DNA of 64,000 nucleotides from positions 1 to 64,000 of the forward strand of contig CAWDKL010000016.1 of NCBI GenBank assembly GCA_963802745.1, read 5' to 3'. Each line of letters starts with the position of its first letter. The stretch's first letter is position 1. Shown here piece after piece: positions 1 through 9,177 of this stretch. The DNA is from JAJPKK01 sp963802745. Lineage in GTDB: Bacteria; Pseudomonadota; Alphaproteobacteria; Rhizobiales; Xanthobacteraceae. The notes below the pieces were generated by a model. It did no database searches, had not been told where the DNA came from, and saw only the letters and a list, made by a program, of their open reading frames with translations. Position numbers and translations under genes: made by a program.

Positions 1-1205
1 CGGATACAGCCAGCGCGCGAGATCCAGATTGTGCTGGAAGTAGCCCGCGGGCGGCGCCCCGGGGGCGTTGTGGACGATCACCGGGATATCGGTTTCGTGC
101 AGCGAGCCATGGGTGCGGAAATCCTTGGGCAGCGTTTCCGTCGCGGCATCGAGACTGCCGAATACGGTGTCGCGATCGCCGAGCACGACAAGATCCCCGA
201 TGCGGCTGGCCATCAGGTTGAATTCTTGTGCCGCTTGCGCGCGCGTCAGCACGCGTTCGATGCCGGTAAGCCCGGTGAGGATCGCGCCGACGCGCGCCTC
301 ATCCTGGGGCGCGTTGAGGTGAATCAGGCGGTTCCGCCCATGCCTTGATGGTGGCGGACATATTTGTCGCGCTCGGCCGAGATGGCGATGCGCACCGGTG
401 CGCCGCGTTCGGCCAGTGCCTTCTCCAGATCCCAGCTGCGCGATTTGAAATTCATCGCGTGATCGGCGGTAAGCAGGATCGCCGCATCGGGCGCCGCCGC
501 CGCCATCTCGGCCAAGAGCGCATCCAGCCGCGCCAGGTGCTCCTGCGACTTAGGCGCCTGCGGCGGCCACATGTGCATCGGGTAGTCGGTCGGATGAATG
601 TAGAGAAGGCCGATCTCGGGCCGGTTGCGTAGAATATCGAGCGCTGCCGCGAACAGCCAGTAGTTGATCTCGCGCGAGTAGATCGGCGGCGCCTTGCCGA
701 GGCGGCGTTCCCAATCGCCATCCGGGACCTCGGCGGTGAGCGCGATCTCGGTGCCGCGATAGAGCAATTCCACGGTCTTTTTCTTGGAGCTCAGCAGCGC
801 CGAGCGGACGCCGCTTTTGACCGCCCGCTCGAAAATGGTCGGCGCCAGCACGAGGCTCGCGTCCTCCATATAGGCCTCGGTGCCGGTGGCGGGATCGAGA
901 TAGGAATTGCCGATCACGCCATGCGCGGAGGGCCAGGCGCCGCAGCAGATCGAGGCATTGTTGCAATTGGTCACCGACGGCATCATGCCTTTGGCGCGCG
1001 CGAACACGCCGCCCGCGGCCCAGGCCTTCAGCGTCGGCATCGGGCTTTCCTCGAAATAGTCGAGGCCGAAGCCGTCGCACATCACGATGATGGTCCGCTT
1101 TGGCCGCTCGGCGGCGCGCAGGACGTGGGGGGCCGCCACGGTGGCCGCGGCGCCGATCGCTAGCGCCGATCGCAGTACGCGCCGTCTGGTCCAATGTCGC
1201 TGCAT
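1..1205 (-). CDS. Alkaline-phosphatase-superfamily phosphodiesterase, 3' partial and frameshifted
   Basis: Exported metal-dependent phosphohydrolase of the type I phosphodiesterase/phosphonoacetate-hydrolase group. It is expected to cleave a phosphate or phosphonate compound outside the cytoplasm; the substrate is unknown. The N-terminus carries a twin-arginine-like signal (TRRRVLRSALAIGAAAT). Metal-site motifs follow in order: IVMCDGFGLDYF, MPSVTNCNNAS (likely nucleophile region), HPTDYPMH and LTADHAMN. The first frame stops at 321-323 after GMGGTA. The adjacent frame stays open from about 335 to the window edge and reads like the family's C-terminal part (RLIHLNAPQD, then GDLVVLGDRDTVFG). 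One base therefore appears to be missing near 330-340. The C-terminus lies beyond the left edge. The fold is certain; the exact enzyme is not. Confidence 0.75.
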
Positions 1206-1336
1206 GGGCGCCCCCCTAAGCCTTGGTTATGACCGGCCGATGCGGCCGAAGCCCGACAATGGGTAGCAACCGCAGGGATGCGGCGCAATGTATCGTCGAG
1301 CGCGAGCATCGCATTCGGCAAGCACTGCGGCGCTCG

Positions 1337-4300
1337 TCACTCCGCCGCGGCGGACATCGGCGCTTCCACGCCCAGCGCGGCGGGCGCGCGCTTGCCGCCC
1401 TGCAGCCAGAGCCGCAGGCGATCAAGATAGAGATAGACAACCGGCGTGGTGTAGAGGGTCAACAACTGGCTCAGCGCCAGCCCGCCCACCATGGAATAGC
1501 CGAGCGGCTGGCGCAGTTCCGAGCCGGTGCCGGTGCCGAGCGCGAGCGGCACGCCGGCGAGCAGGGCGGCCGCTGTCGTCATCATGATCGGGCGGAACCG
1601 TAAGAGGCAGGCCTCGCGGATTGCGGCGACCGGTGGCAGGCCGCGGTCGCGCTCCGCACTGATCGCGAAATCCACCAGCATGATGCCATTCTTCTTGACG
1701 ATGCCGATCAAGAGGATGATGCCGATGATGCCGATGACGCCGAGATCCATGTCGCCGAACCGCAGCGCCAGCAGCGCGCCGATGCCGGCCGACGGCAGGG
1801 TGGAGAGGATCGTCAGCGGGTGGATGAAGCTTTCGTACAAGATGCCGAGGATGATGTAGACGACCACCAGGGATGCGAGGATCAGCACGGGGGTGTTGGC
1901 GAGCGAGGCCTGGAACGCCTGGGCATCGCCCTGGAACGAGGAGATGATTTGGGGCGGCATGCCGAGTTCGGCCGCCGCGGCCGTGATGGCGTCCACGGCC
2001 TCGCCGAGCGCGACGCCGGGGCGCAAGTTGAACGTCAACGTGACGGACGGGAATTGCGCCTGGTGGGTTACCTGCAGCGGACCGGCGCGGCTTCCGTCGA
2101 TATCCACGAAGGTCGAGAGCGGCACCAGGCCGCCGGTAAGCGGCGATTTCACGTAGAGCCGGTCGAGCGAGGCAAGCTTAGTCTGCAATTCGGGCAGGAT
2201 TTCCAGGACCACGAAATACGTATTGAGCTGGGTGTAATACTGGGTGATCTGGCGCTGCCCATAGGCGTCGTTGAGGGTGTCGTCGATCAGCTGCGGGGAA
2301 ATGCCGAAACGCGACGCCTGGTCGCGATTGATGGTGAGCTTCAGCTGCGGCGCGTTGGCCAAGAGATCGCTGGTGGCATCCGCCAGCTGCGGCAGCGTGC
2401 GGATCTTGGCCAGCATTTTTTGCGACCATTCGACCAGTTCGCCGACATCGGCATCCTGCAGCGTGTACTGGTAGCTGCCGCGGCCGGGGCGGGCGCCGAT
2501 ATTGATGTCCTGGGTGGGGCTCATGAACACGTTGGCGCCCGTTACCTGGGCGAATTGCGGCCGCAGCCGGTCGATCACCTGGCGCGCCGTGGAGCTGCGC
2601 TGGTCGCGCGGCTTGAGCACGATGGTGAAGCCGCCGGTGTTCACCGGATTGGGACTGTCGGTCGAGCCGGTCTGCGAGCCCATCGCCTGGACATCCGGAT
2701 CGCGCAGAATGATGGCGCCAAGCTCCTGCTGCAGCCGCATCATCTCGTAGGGCGAAACCTCCTGGGAGGCCTCCGATACGCCGGAAATCAGCCCGGTGTC
2801 CTGGATCGGAAAGAATCCCTTCTTGGCATCGACCGCCAGATAGACGGTCGCGCCCAGGGTGGCGAAGAACACCCCGAGCACGATCAATTGATGGCGCAGC
2901 ACGATGTCGAGGGTGCGCCGATAGAACGCCAGCATAGCGTCGAAGCCCGATTCGATGACGCCGTAGAGCCAGCCGTGCTGCCTCGTCTGCGGCCGCATGA
3001 AGCGCGCGCACAGCATCGGGGCAAGCGTCAGCGACACCAGCGCCGACACCGCGATCGAGGCCGACACCGTGAGCGCGAATTCGCGGAACACCCGGCCCAT
3101 GACCCCGCCCATCAGCAAGAGCGGGATGAACACCGCGACCAGCGACAGGCTGATGGACATGACCGTGAAGGCGATTTCGCGCGAGCCCTTGAGCGCCGCT
3201 TCGAGCGGCGTCATGCCGTCCTCGACATGGCGGTAGATGTTTTCCACCACCACGATGGCGTCGTCCACCACGAAGCCGACCGCGATGGTGAGCCCCATCA
3301 GCGAGATGTTGTCGAGGCTGAAATTGAGCATGAACATGGCCGCGAACGACCCCAGCAGCGCCAGCGGCACCGTGATGCTCGGAATGAACGTGGCCCAGAA
3401 ATCGCGCAGGAATAAAAGCACCACCAGGACCACGAGTGCGATGGTGAGCACCAGGGTGAATTCGACATCGTGGACCGAGGCGCGGATGGTGGTGGTGCGG
3501 TCGAGCAGCGTCTCGACCTTCATGGCGGCCGGAATGTTGGCGGCGAGTTTCGGCAGCTGCGCCTTGATCAATTCCACGGTGTCGATGACATTGGCGCCGG
3601 GCAGCTTCTTGACGCTCAGCAGGATGCCAGGCTTGTTGTTGGGGAAGCCCGCCACATAGCGGCTTTGCGCCTCCAGCACCGCTTGGCCGACATCACGCAC
3701 CCGCAGCGAGCCGCCGTCGCGATACGCGATGATCACGTCGTTATAAGGCGCCGCCTCGGTCAGCTGATCGTTGGTGGCGATGGTGTAGCCGACCTTGGGG
3801 GTGAAGATGGTGCCCTTGGCGGAATTGGTGGTCGCCTTGACGATGGCGTCGCGCACCTCCTCCAGCGTCAGGCCGATGGAAGCAAGCTTCGCCGGATCGA
3901 CCTGGATACGGACCGACGGCTTTTGGTCGCCGATGATCGACGCCTGGGCGACGCCGGGAACTTGCGACAGCGACTGGATGTAGAAATTGTCGAGATAGTC
4001 GTGCACCGTGGTCAGCGGCAAAGTGTCGGAATGCGCCCACAGCATCATGATGGGCGCGTCCGCCGGGTTCACCTTGCGGTAGTTCGGCGGATAGGTCATC
4101 GCCTGCGGCAAAAACTTGCTGGCGGACGTGATCGCCGCCTGCACGTCGAGCGCGGCAAGGTCGATGTTGCGGTTGAGGTCGAACTGGATGACGACCTGGG
4201 TCACCCCCAGCGCATTGACCGAGGTGAGCTGGGTGACCCCGGCGATCTGGCCGAACTGGCGCTCCAAAGGTGCAGCCACCGAGGACGCCATGGTCTCGGC

Positions 4301-4474
4301 GCTGCCGCCGGCGAGCGTCGCGGTGACCTGGATGGTCGGGAAATCCACCTGCGGCAGCGGCGCGACGGGCAGGAACGGAAATGCCACGATGCCGAGCAGT
4401 GCGAGCGCCGCCATGATGAGCGATGTCGCCACCGGCCGGCGGATGAAGGGTTCGGAGATGTTCATGGCGTCCAT
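1337..4474 (-). CDS. RND multidrug efflux permease, MdtB/MdtC type
   Basis: Inner-membrane proton-driven pump subunit of 1045 residues, the normal length for hydrophobe/amphiphile RND transporters. It exports drugs or metabolites through an adaptor and an outer-membrane channel. Family features seen: the N-terminal SEPFIRRPVATSLIM segment, periplasmic porter domains after TM1 and TM7, the TM4 proton-relay pair in VGFVVDDAIVVVENIYRH, and the TM10 lysine region GIVKKNGIMLVDFA. The opening residues and APLPQVDFPTIQV are closer to MdtB/MdtC than to AcrB. The frame is intact, unlike its adaptor. The adaptor gene lies upstream on the same strand, with a palindromic repeat between them. Start taken at the first ATG; a second ATG lies three codons on. 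No outer-membrane factor gene is in the window. Confidence 0.93.
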   Translation of the reverse strand: MDAMNISEPFIRRPVATSLIMAALALLGIVAFPFLPVAPLPQVDFPTIQVTATLAGGSAETMASSVAAPLERQFGQIAGVTQLTSVNALGVTQVVIQFDLNRNIDLAALDVQAAITSASKFLPQAMTYPPNYRKVNPADAPIMMLWAHSDTLPLTTVHDYLDNFYIQSLSQVPGVAQASIIGDQKPSVRIQVDPAKLASIGLTLEEVRDAIVKATTNSAKGTIFTPKVGYTIATNDQLTEAAPYNDVIIAYRDGGSLRVRDVGQAVLEAQSRYVAGFPNNKPGILLSVKKLPGANVIDTVELIKAQLPKLAANIPAAMKVETLLDRTTTIRASVHDVEFTLVLTIALVVLVVLLFLRDFWATFIPSITVPLALLGSFAAMFMLNFSLDNISLMGLTIAVGFVVDDAIVVVENIYRHVEDGMTPLEAALKGSREIAFTVMSISLSLVAVFIPLLLMGGVMGRVFREFALTVSASIAVSALVSLTLAPMLCARFMRPQTRQHGWLYGVIESGFDAMLAFYRRTLDIVLRHQLIVLGVFFATLGATVYLAVDAKKGFFPIQDTGLISGVSEASQEVSPYEMMRLQQELGAIILRDPDVQAMGSQTGSTDSPNPVNTGGFTIVLKPRDQRSSTARQVIDRLRPQFAQVTGANVFMSPTQDINIGARPGRGSYQYTLQDADVGELVEWSQKMLAKIRTLPQLADATSDLLANAPQLKLTINRDQASRFGISPQLIDDTLNDAYGQRQITQYYTQLNTYFVVLEILPELQTKLASLDRLYVKSPLTGGLVPLSTFVDIDGSRAGPLQVTHQAQFPSVTLTFNLRPGVALGEAVDAITAAAAELGMPPQIISSFQGDAQAFQASLANTPVLILASLVVVYIILGILYESFIHPLTILSTLPSAGIGALLALRFGDMDLGVIGIIGIILLIGIVKKNGIMLVDFAISAERDRGLPPVAAIREACLLRFRPIMMTTAAALLAGVPLALGTGTGSELRQPLGYSMVGGLALSQLLTLYTTPVVYLYLDRLRLWLQGGKRAPAALGVEAPMSAAAE

Positions 4475-4493
4475 ACCAACCTATGATGCCGGC

Positions 4494-4635
4494 GTAGCCC
4501 GGGTTGGAGGCGCGCGGCCGTCCGCCGCGCGGGGTCGGCGCCCCGCGCCGGAAACCCGGGGGCGGCTGCGGAGCTAATGCGTACTTGCGATGCCGTCCCG
4601 GGTTTGCGGCGCTGCGCGCCTCCAACCCGGGCTAC
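4494..4635. repeat. Palindromic intergenic repeat (GTAGCCCGGGTTGGA type) inside the RND operon
   Basis: Positions 4494-4514 and 4615-4635 are perfect 21-base inverted copies. The inner part contains further GC-rich palindromes, for example around 4511-4545. The element lies between the end of the adaptor gene and the start of the permease gene, which are otherwise an operon, so it would be transcribed and could fold into a large mRNA hairpin. Similar GTAGCCCGGGTTGGA elements are common intergenic repeats in Bradyrhizobium-like genomes. Confidence 0.85.
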
Positions 4636-4646
4636 CAGGTGGGCGA

Positions 4647-5828
4647 TCATTTCGCCGCTCCCGCGGGCGCGGCCGGTGCCCCGGCATTGACCCGCGCATT
4701 GACCTGCAGCTTGTACTGGCCGTCGGTGACCACGCGTTCGCCCTCGCAATGCCCTTCTCGATCACGGTGAGATCGCCCGACGCCGGGCCGACCATGACGG
4801 GCGCGGGACTCGACCACGCTGTCCGCGTTTACGATCCACACGAACAGCCCGTTGGCGCCACGCTGGATCGCGGTGGTCGGCACCGCGATGACGTCGTGGC
4901 GGGTGTCGATCAGCACGCGGGCATTGACGAATTCGCCGGGCCACAGCCGCTCGTCCTCATTGGCGAACATCGCCTTGAGCCGGATGGTCGCGGTCGCCTG
5001 GTCTATGGCGTTGTCGATGAGAAGCAGCTTGCCGGTGCTCAGCAGCCGGCGGTCGTTTTGGTCGTAAGCCTGCACCTCGACCGGCCCGCGCGCCATGGCC
5101 TCGCGCAGATCGTCGAGCACCTGCATCGGCAGGGTGAACATCACGGCGGAGGGCTGCGTCAGCACCAGGCTGGCGATCGCGCCGGGTGTCGCTTGCGTGC
5201 ACCAGATTGCCGGGATCGACCAGGCGCACCCCGATGCGGCCGTCGCTCGGGCGCCTTGATGAAGGTGTAGTCGAACTGCGTCTGGGCGGTTTCGATCGCG
5301 GCCTGATCGGCCTCGATCGAAGCCTTGAGCTGATCGACCCGCGCCTGCTGCTGGTCCACGGTCTGCTCGGTGGCGACATTGCGCACCACCAGGGTTTTTG
5401 ATCGCACCAAGATCCTTCTCGGCGCCGATCAACGTTGCGGTATCCTGGGATTTTTTCGCCTTGGCTTGGTCGAGCGCGGCCTGATAAAGGCGCGGGTCGA
5501 TCCGCGCCAGCAGGTCGCCCTTCTTGACGTGCTGCCCCTCGGTGAACAGCACCTGCTGCATGATGCCCTCCACCTGCGTATGGATTGCAATCGTGAAGGA
5601 GGCCTGCACGGTGCCGAGCCCGGTAACGATAATCGGGACGTCCTGCCGGGCCGCGACCGCGATCTTGACCGGCACCGCGGGCCGGCTGGCCGGCACGGCG
5701 CGGGCCGGCTGGAGGCCTGGGGACCAGTGCCAATAGACCGCGCCTGCCGCGGCGGCGCACGCGCAGACCAACAACAGAAGGACCGGGCGTGAACGGCGCG
5801 ACCCCGCACCATCGCGATTGCCTTCCAT
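4647..5828 (-). CDS. RND periplasmic adaptor (membrane fusion protein, MdtA-like), multiple frameshifts
   Basis: Adaptor that links the RND permease to an outer-membrane channel. An N-terminal membrane anchor (VLLLLVCACAAAAGAVYW) is followed by the first biotinyl-lipoyl half (GTVQASFTIAIHTQVEGI, then EGQHVKKGDLLARIDP), a helical hairpin, the second lipoyl half (DGRIGVRLVDPGNLVH) and beta-barrel segments (WPGEFVNARVLIDTRHDVIA). These parts sit in different frames. Shifts are needed near 5400 (beside a five-T run), 5250, 5197, 4800 and 4747; once joined they give an ordinary adaptor of about 390 residues. The start at 5828 is preceded by GGGAGGAAGAG; a longer in-frame start at 5897 lacks such a site. 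Five indels mean either a dead gene or poor read quality. Confidence 0.8.
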   Translation of the reverse strand: MEGNRDGAGSRRSRPVLLLLVCACAAAAGAVYWHWSPGLQPARAVPASRPAVPVKIAVAARQDVPIIVTGLGTVQASFTIAIHTQVEGIMQQVLFTEGQHVKKGDLLARIDPRLYQAALDQAKAKKSQDTATLIGAEKDLGAIKNPGGAQCRHRADRGPAAGAGRSAQGFDRGRSGRDRNRPDAVRLHLHQGARATAASGCAWSIPAIWCTQATPGAIASLVLTQPSAVMFTLPMQVLDDLREAMARGPVEVQAYDQNDRRLLSTGKLLLIDNAIDQATATIRLKAMFANEDERLWPGEFVNARVLIDTRHDVIAVPTTAIQRGANGLFVWIVNADSVVESRARHGRPGVGRSHRDREGHCEGERVVTDGQYKLQVNARVNAGAPAAPAGAAK

Positions 5829-6038
5829 GGCTCTTCCTCCCAGTAAGCTTTGCGGGATTTTTTCTTCTGTCGCCGAGCCCCCTGGGCGTGGCGCCAATCC
5901 CGGCTCAATGCTTTCGCAGTAACGCTTGCGGGTTATTGATTCAGCGCAATCGACCTATCGCCCGCACGGCGATCACCCACCGACGGTGAGACGCATGGCT
6001 TCGACGACAAAGGTGGGAATCGCTAAAGGTCGATCCGC

Positions 6039-6422
6039 TTACGCGAGGGGCGGAGCGCGTGCGCGAAATGGGAGGTGCTCGAATGCGCTAGCCGCCTGTT
6101 TCGCCGAGAGCCAAGGCAATACGTCGATAAACAACGTCGGCACGACCAGGACCGGATAATCCGGAACGATGAGCGCGTTTGCCATGCCGACACTGGCGCA
6201 AATTGCGCACAATTCGTCGGCAAATCCGGCGGGGAGCTTTTGCGGGGAGACTGGGCGAACGGATTCAAGTCCCGCCACACTCCCGGATGACGCCGCCCAG
6301 CCCGACGCGTCAAAGCTCGCTCTGTTGATATGAATATGACCAAACGACAACAGCAGCTGACACGCCAGGGCGAACAGCCCCAACATGGCAACTTTCTGTC
6401 CGTTCGATCGGAACCAACTCAT
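6039..6422 (-). CDS. DUF2946-like small exported or membrane protein
   Basis: About 127 residues. An N-terminal hydrophobic segment (VAMLGLFALACQLLLSFGH) is followed by a polar middle and a conserved-looking ELCAICASVGMANA motif with two cysteines, then a second hydrophobic stretch (VLVVPTLFIDVLPWL). This layout matches the DUF2946 family, small proteins often found near metal-uptake genes; the role is unknown. The start at 6422 follows a CAGGGG site and gives the shorter protein; an upstream in-frame ATG at 6461 has no clear site. No such transport gene is adjacent here. The family call is from memory of its motif and is moderate. Confidence 0.6.
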   Translation of the reverse strand: MSWFRSNGQKVAMLGLFALACQLLLSFGHIHINRASFDASGWAASSGSVAGLESVRPVSPQKLPAGFADELCAICASVGMANALIVPDYPVLVVPTLFIDVLPWLSAKQAASAFEHLPFRARAPPLA

Positions 6423-6629
6423 CCGCGTGGCCCCTGCTGAAACTTGTGCCCAGCGTAGCAAAATTTTTTCTCAATTGGAAGCGCGATCGGACCCACGAAA
6501 CCACCGCAGGCTGCGATCGATGCGCGTCAAGGCACCGTTCTCGACGGCGGGCGCGGAACGGGCTTCTATCGAAATATTAAAGCTGTGCGGTTGGAGAGCC
6601 CTCCGTGGTCCCCCGGGCGCCGAACCGAG

Positions 6630-7316
6630 TCACCTGCCCAAGCCGCGCAGCAGCCGCGGCAGGTTGATCAAGTCCATCAGGGCGGCCGCCACATACGTGT
6701 AGGCGGCGGCCGATAGAATATGCCGAGCCGCGCCCATCTCCTCCTTGGGAACGAACTTGCCGTGCTCCAGCACGACCAGGGCGCGATTGAAGCTGGCGTC
6801 GTATTCGACCGGCAACGTGGCGGCATGCATGACGACGGCGGTCAGGTTCATCAGCACGGCGGCGCCGAGGCCGATAAGGGCGCCGGCGGGATGCCGGACC
6901 GCCGCGGCAATCGCCGGCGACGCAATGATCAACACCGCACCGGCCTTGTTTATCAGGTTCGCGGCGCCGGCGAAGCGTGTGCGGGTCTGCAGCGGCGCGA
7001 AGCCGGTTGCATCCTGCATCGCATGGCCGATTTCATGGGCGGCGATCACGATCGCGGTGAGAGATTTGCCGGAAAAATGCGCGGATTTTAAGCGAACCGC
7101 CTTGGCGATCGGATCGTAATGGTCGCCCCGGTCGGTGGCCTCGACCTTGACGGAGGCGAGATTCATCCGGTCGAGCACCATGCGGGCGAAGTCGCCGCCG
7201 GTCCAGGGAATCTCCGTACGCTGCGCACCGTGCCGCTTCATGACGCTCGCGACCCACAATTGCGGCACGACGGCAAGGCCGATGACCATAATGACGGCGA
7301 GGATGGCAAGAAGCAT
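6630..7316 (-). CDS. Membrane-associated neutral zinc metallopeptidase (YugP/Zn_peptidase_2 family)
   Basis: Integral-membrane zinc peptidase of about 228 residues. The HEIGH zinc motif is at IAAHEIGHAMQDATG. Family motifs around it are also present: SGKSLTAIVIAAHE before, and the downstream glutamate in LPVEYDASFNRA with the nearby ALVVLEHGKFVP. Hydrophobic helices lie at the N-terminus (LLAILAVIMVIGLAVVPQLW) and after the motif (AGAVLIIASPAIAAAV). The natural substrate of this family is unknown. ATG 7316 was chosen because GAAGG lies upstream; an in-frame GTG at 7337 is possible. The gene stands alone. Confidence 0.88.
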   Translation of the reverse strand: MLLAILAVIMVIGLAVVPQLWVASVMKRHGAQRTEIPWTGGDFARMVLDRMNLASVKVEATDRGDHYDPIAKAVRLKSAHFSGKSLTAIVIAAHEIGHAMQDATGFAPLQTRTRFAGAANLINKAGAVLIIASPAIAAAVRHPAGALIGLGAAVLMNLTAVVMHAATLPVEYDASFNRALVVLEHGKFVPKEEMGAARHILSAAAYTYVAAALMDLINLPRLLRGLGR

Positions 7317-7624
7317 CGGATTCGCCTTCGGCTGCACTCATGGGGTTCCTGACACCTATATTATCGATCAGGCGCGACTTGCCAATGCGTACCGCAGCCG
7401 AGGACGGGAGGCCGACAGCCCCAACACCAGGAAGGCCCGCCGCCATGCCTACAAAAAACCGTACGGTCCGGCTGGAGTGTTAGGCGCGTCTCATCGACAT
7501 GGCTGCCCGCTTTTTGTTGGGGCAAATTTACCGTCACGGTGGCGCCGCAAAGGCTACCAAAATGAATGCGACTCAAATCTGCCTGTTCGGCTTGGCCCCG
7601 TCCACAGGTCGGCGAGATGGGGGG

Positions 7625-7660
7625 GCAAAAAAAGTTGCGCGCGCCCGAAGGCGCGCGCTT
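7625..7660 (-). terminator. Rho-independent terminator, leftward
   Basis: On the minus strand a perfect 9-base stem (GCGCGCGCC / GGCGCGCGC, 7637-7658) closes on a TTCG tetraloop and is followed by AAC and seven T residues. This is the textbook layout of an intrinsic terminator. The nearest leftward gene reads away from it, so it would end a leftward transcript arising between about 7.66 and 8.2 kb, where no gene was recognised. Confidence 0.6.
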
Positions 7661-7749
7661 TCCATCGCCGAGGCGGGGCGGGGGGGATGGGGGGGTGCCT
7701 CAGCAGACGGTTTCTATGGTTAATAATGACATCGCCATTGCGGGAACAA

Positions 7750-7812
7750 CATTGTTCTTTGGTGCAGCGGCATTGTGCATTAGTACAAATTGGCTATGCT
7801 TTGGTTCAATAC
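7750..7812. promoter_or_regulatory. Three 21-base direct repeats, possible operator
   Basis: Units at 7750-7770, 7771-7791 and 7792-7812 align without gaps. The shared core is roughly TTGTgCtTTgGTnCA, with TTTGGTGCA, TTAGTACA and TTGGTTCA at equivalent positions. A 21-base period is two helical turns, so the units face the same side of DNA. They lie about 400 bases upstream of the FixJ-type regulator start. A regulatory role is inferred only from this arrangement. Confidence 0.4.
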
Positions 7813-8215
7813 GACGAACCGGATTTGTGGTGCGCGCCTCCGTCTCCTCTCCCACAACCGATGCGCTGGCGGTGCGACCGGGCGCGGAACCTTTCCGCAG
7901 CCTTCGAGATCGCGCAGGCACGGAGCGAGCGAACCGAAACGGAGGTAATTTAATCCCAATGGGAACCAACCCCCGGCACCAGCGACCGTCCGGACGGATT
8001 ACCGGCGGCCGGGCGCGGGCGGTCACGCATACGTTTGTCCTGCCCCACAATGGCGCTGATCCATCGCCATTGCGGGGCCGATCCCAGCCATGCAGTCCAT
8101 TGAATTCGCAAACGATTTTTCACGTACGCGGCCGTGAAGGTCGCCGGCACGACGCCAGACGGCCGAAATTGCGGGTTGGCCGCCCGCCGGCCACCGCAGC
8201 GGCGGGAGGCGGGGC

Positions 8216-8854
8216 ATGAAAGAGCCTCGGTCCGACCTACAATCTATCGTTTGTATCATCGACGATGATGCCTCTTTGCGGGAGGCGCTCAAGAGCCTCC
8301 TGCGGTCTGTGGGACTTCAGGTCGAAACCTTCGGCTCGACCGCCGATTTTTTACGCTACAGCGTGCCCGACGTGCCCGCCTGCCTTGTCCTGGACATCAG
8401 GCTGCCCGGGGTGAGCGGCCTCGACTTCCAGGCCGAACTTGCCAGAGCCAATATTCATATACCGATCATCTTCATTACCGGATACGGCGATATCCCGATG
8501 ACGGTCCGCGCCATGAAGGCCGGCGCAGTGGAGTTCCTGACCAAGCCGTTCCGCGAACAGGACCTGTTGGATGCCGTTCAGATCGCCATCGAGCGCGACC
8601 GCGGGCGGCGCGACCAGGATCGGGCCGTTCACGAGGTCCGGCGTCATTTCGAATCGCTGACCGCGCGGGAGCAGGAAGTCATCGGTCTGGTCACGGCGGG
8701 CCTGATGAACAAGCAGATCGCGGTCGAACTGGGCGTAAGCGAAATTACCGTGAAGGTGCACCGCGGCAATGTAATGAAGAAGATGGGCGCGCGATCGCTC
8801 GCCGATCTGGTCCGGATGGCCGATCTATTGGGGATTCGGCGCGCCAAGCCGTGA
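8216..8854 (+). CDS. FixJ-family two-component response regulator (receiver + LuxR-type HTH)
   Basis: Cytoplasmic transcription regulator of 212 residues. The receiver domain (about residues 10-125) has the acidic pair in CIIDDDASLREALK, phospho-acceptor D60 in LVLDIRLPG, T88 in FITGYGD and K110 in FLTKPF. The C-terminal GerE/LuxR helix-turn-helix (about 145-205) shows LTAREQEVIGLVTAG, NKQIAVELGVSEITVKVHR and a dimerisation helix. The FLTKPF and FITGYGD forms are typical of FixJ/NodW/TtrR. The start follows GGGAGGCGGGGC. No histidine kinase is adjacent, so it is an orphan; its signal and targets are unknown. Confidence 0.95.
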   Translation: MKEPRSDLQSIVCIIDDDASLREALKSLLRSVGLQVETFGSTADFLRYSVPDVPACLVLDIRLPGVSGLDFQAELARANIHIPIIFITGYGDIPMTVRAMKAGAVEFLTKPFREQDLLDAVQIAIERDRGRRDQDRAVHEVRRHFESLTAREQEVIGLVTAGLMNKQIAVELGVSEITVKVHRGNVMKKMGARSLADLVRMADLLGIRRAKP

Positions 8855-9177
8855 TGCGGGTTGGTCGCACCGTTAGAGTGGGCAAAATCGCCCCCACGGC
8901 GCAAGGTGTTTCCGCGAACCCCTCCGGCGGTTTTGCCCATCCTGCGGCAATTCCATGGTTCCGCCTCAGCACGCCTTAGCGCGCATTTGTTCCCCTGTCC
9001 GCATACGCCTGATGTTGGGCGCCGACGTCCGCCGATCGCGTTTTGCGTGCCAATCCGGTTCCTTCCAAACGTCACTTGCTGACGCCCCGGTGAAAATGTG
9101 TCAGCTATATGCCCGAACGGGCGTCAACCTTGCTTGGCTTGCACTCCAGAACTGGTCCAAATCTTAAGGGGGAACCG
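8855..9177. repeat. Intergenic region with one GTGGGCAAAATCGCC-type inverted repeat
   Basis: The stretch 8876-8942 begins with AGTGGGCAAAATCGCC and ends with GGTTTTGCCCATCC, an imperfect inverted pair. The same family recurs at 24497-24671 and, diverged, at 44052-44200. The rest should hold the promoter of the following binding-protein gene; no gene was seen. Confidence 0.65.

Larger units (their letters stand above)
7317..8215. other. Long intergenic region with a hairpin terminator and a triple direct repeat
   Basis: No convincing protein gene was found on either strand; the open frames lack ribosome binding sites and family motifs. The region holds poly-G tracts around 7616-7695, a GC hairpin at 7637-7658, three 21-base direct repeats at 7750-7812, and the likely promoter region of the FixJ-type regulator. 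Both structured elements are listed separately. Confidence 0.6.

Noticed and set aside
1820..3415. 531-codon rightward frame within the first RND permease
   Set aside because: It is antisense to a well-conserved permease, rich in Arg/His/Gly as expected of a high-GC shadow frame, and matches no family.
7135..7953. Rightward 272-codon frame across the 7.3-7.9 kb gap
   Set aside because: It overlaps the metallopeptidase gene in antisense, has no ribosome binding site, and its only pattern (xALVQ repeats) comes from the 21-base direct repeats.
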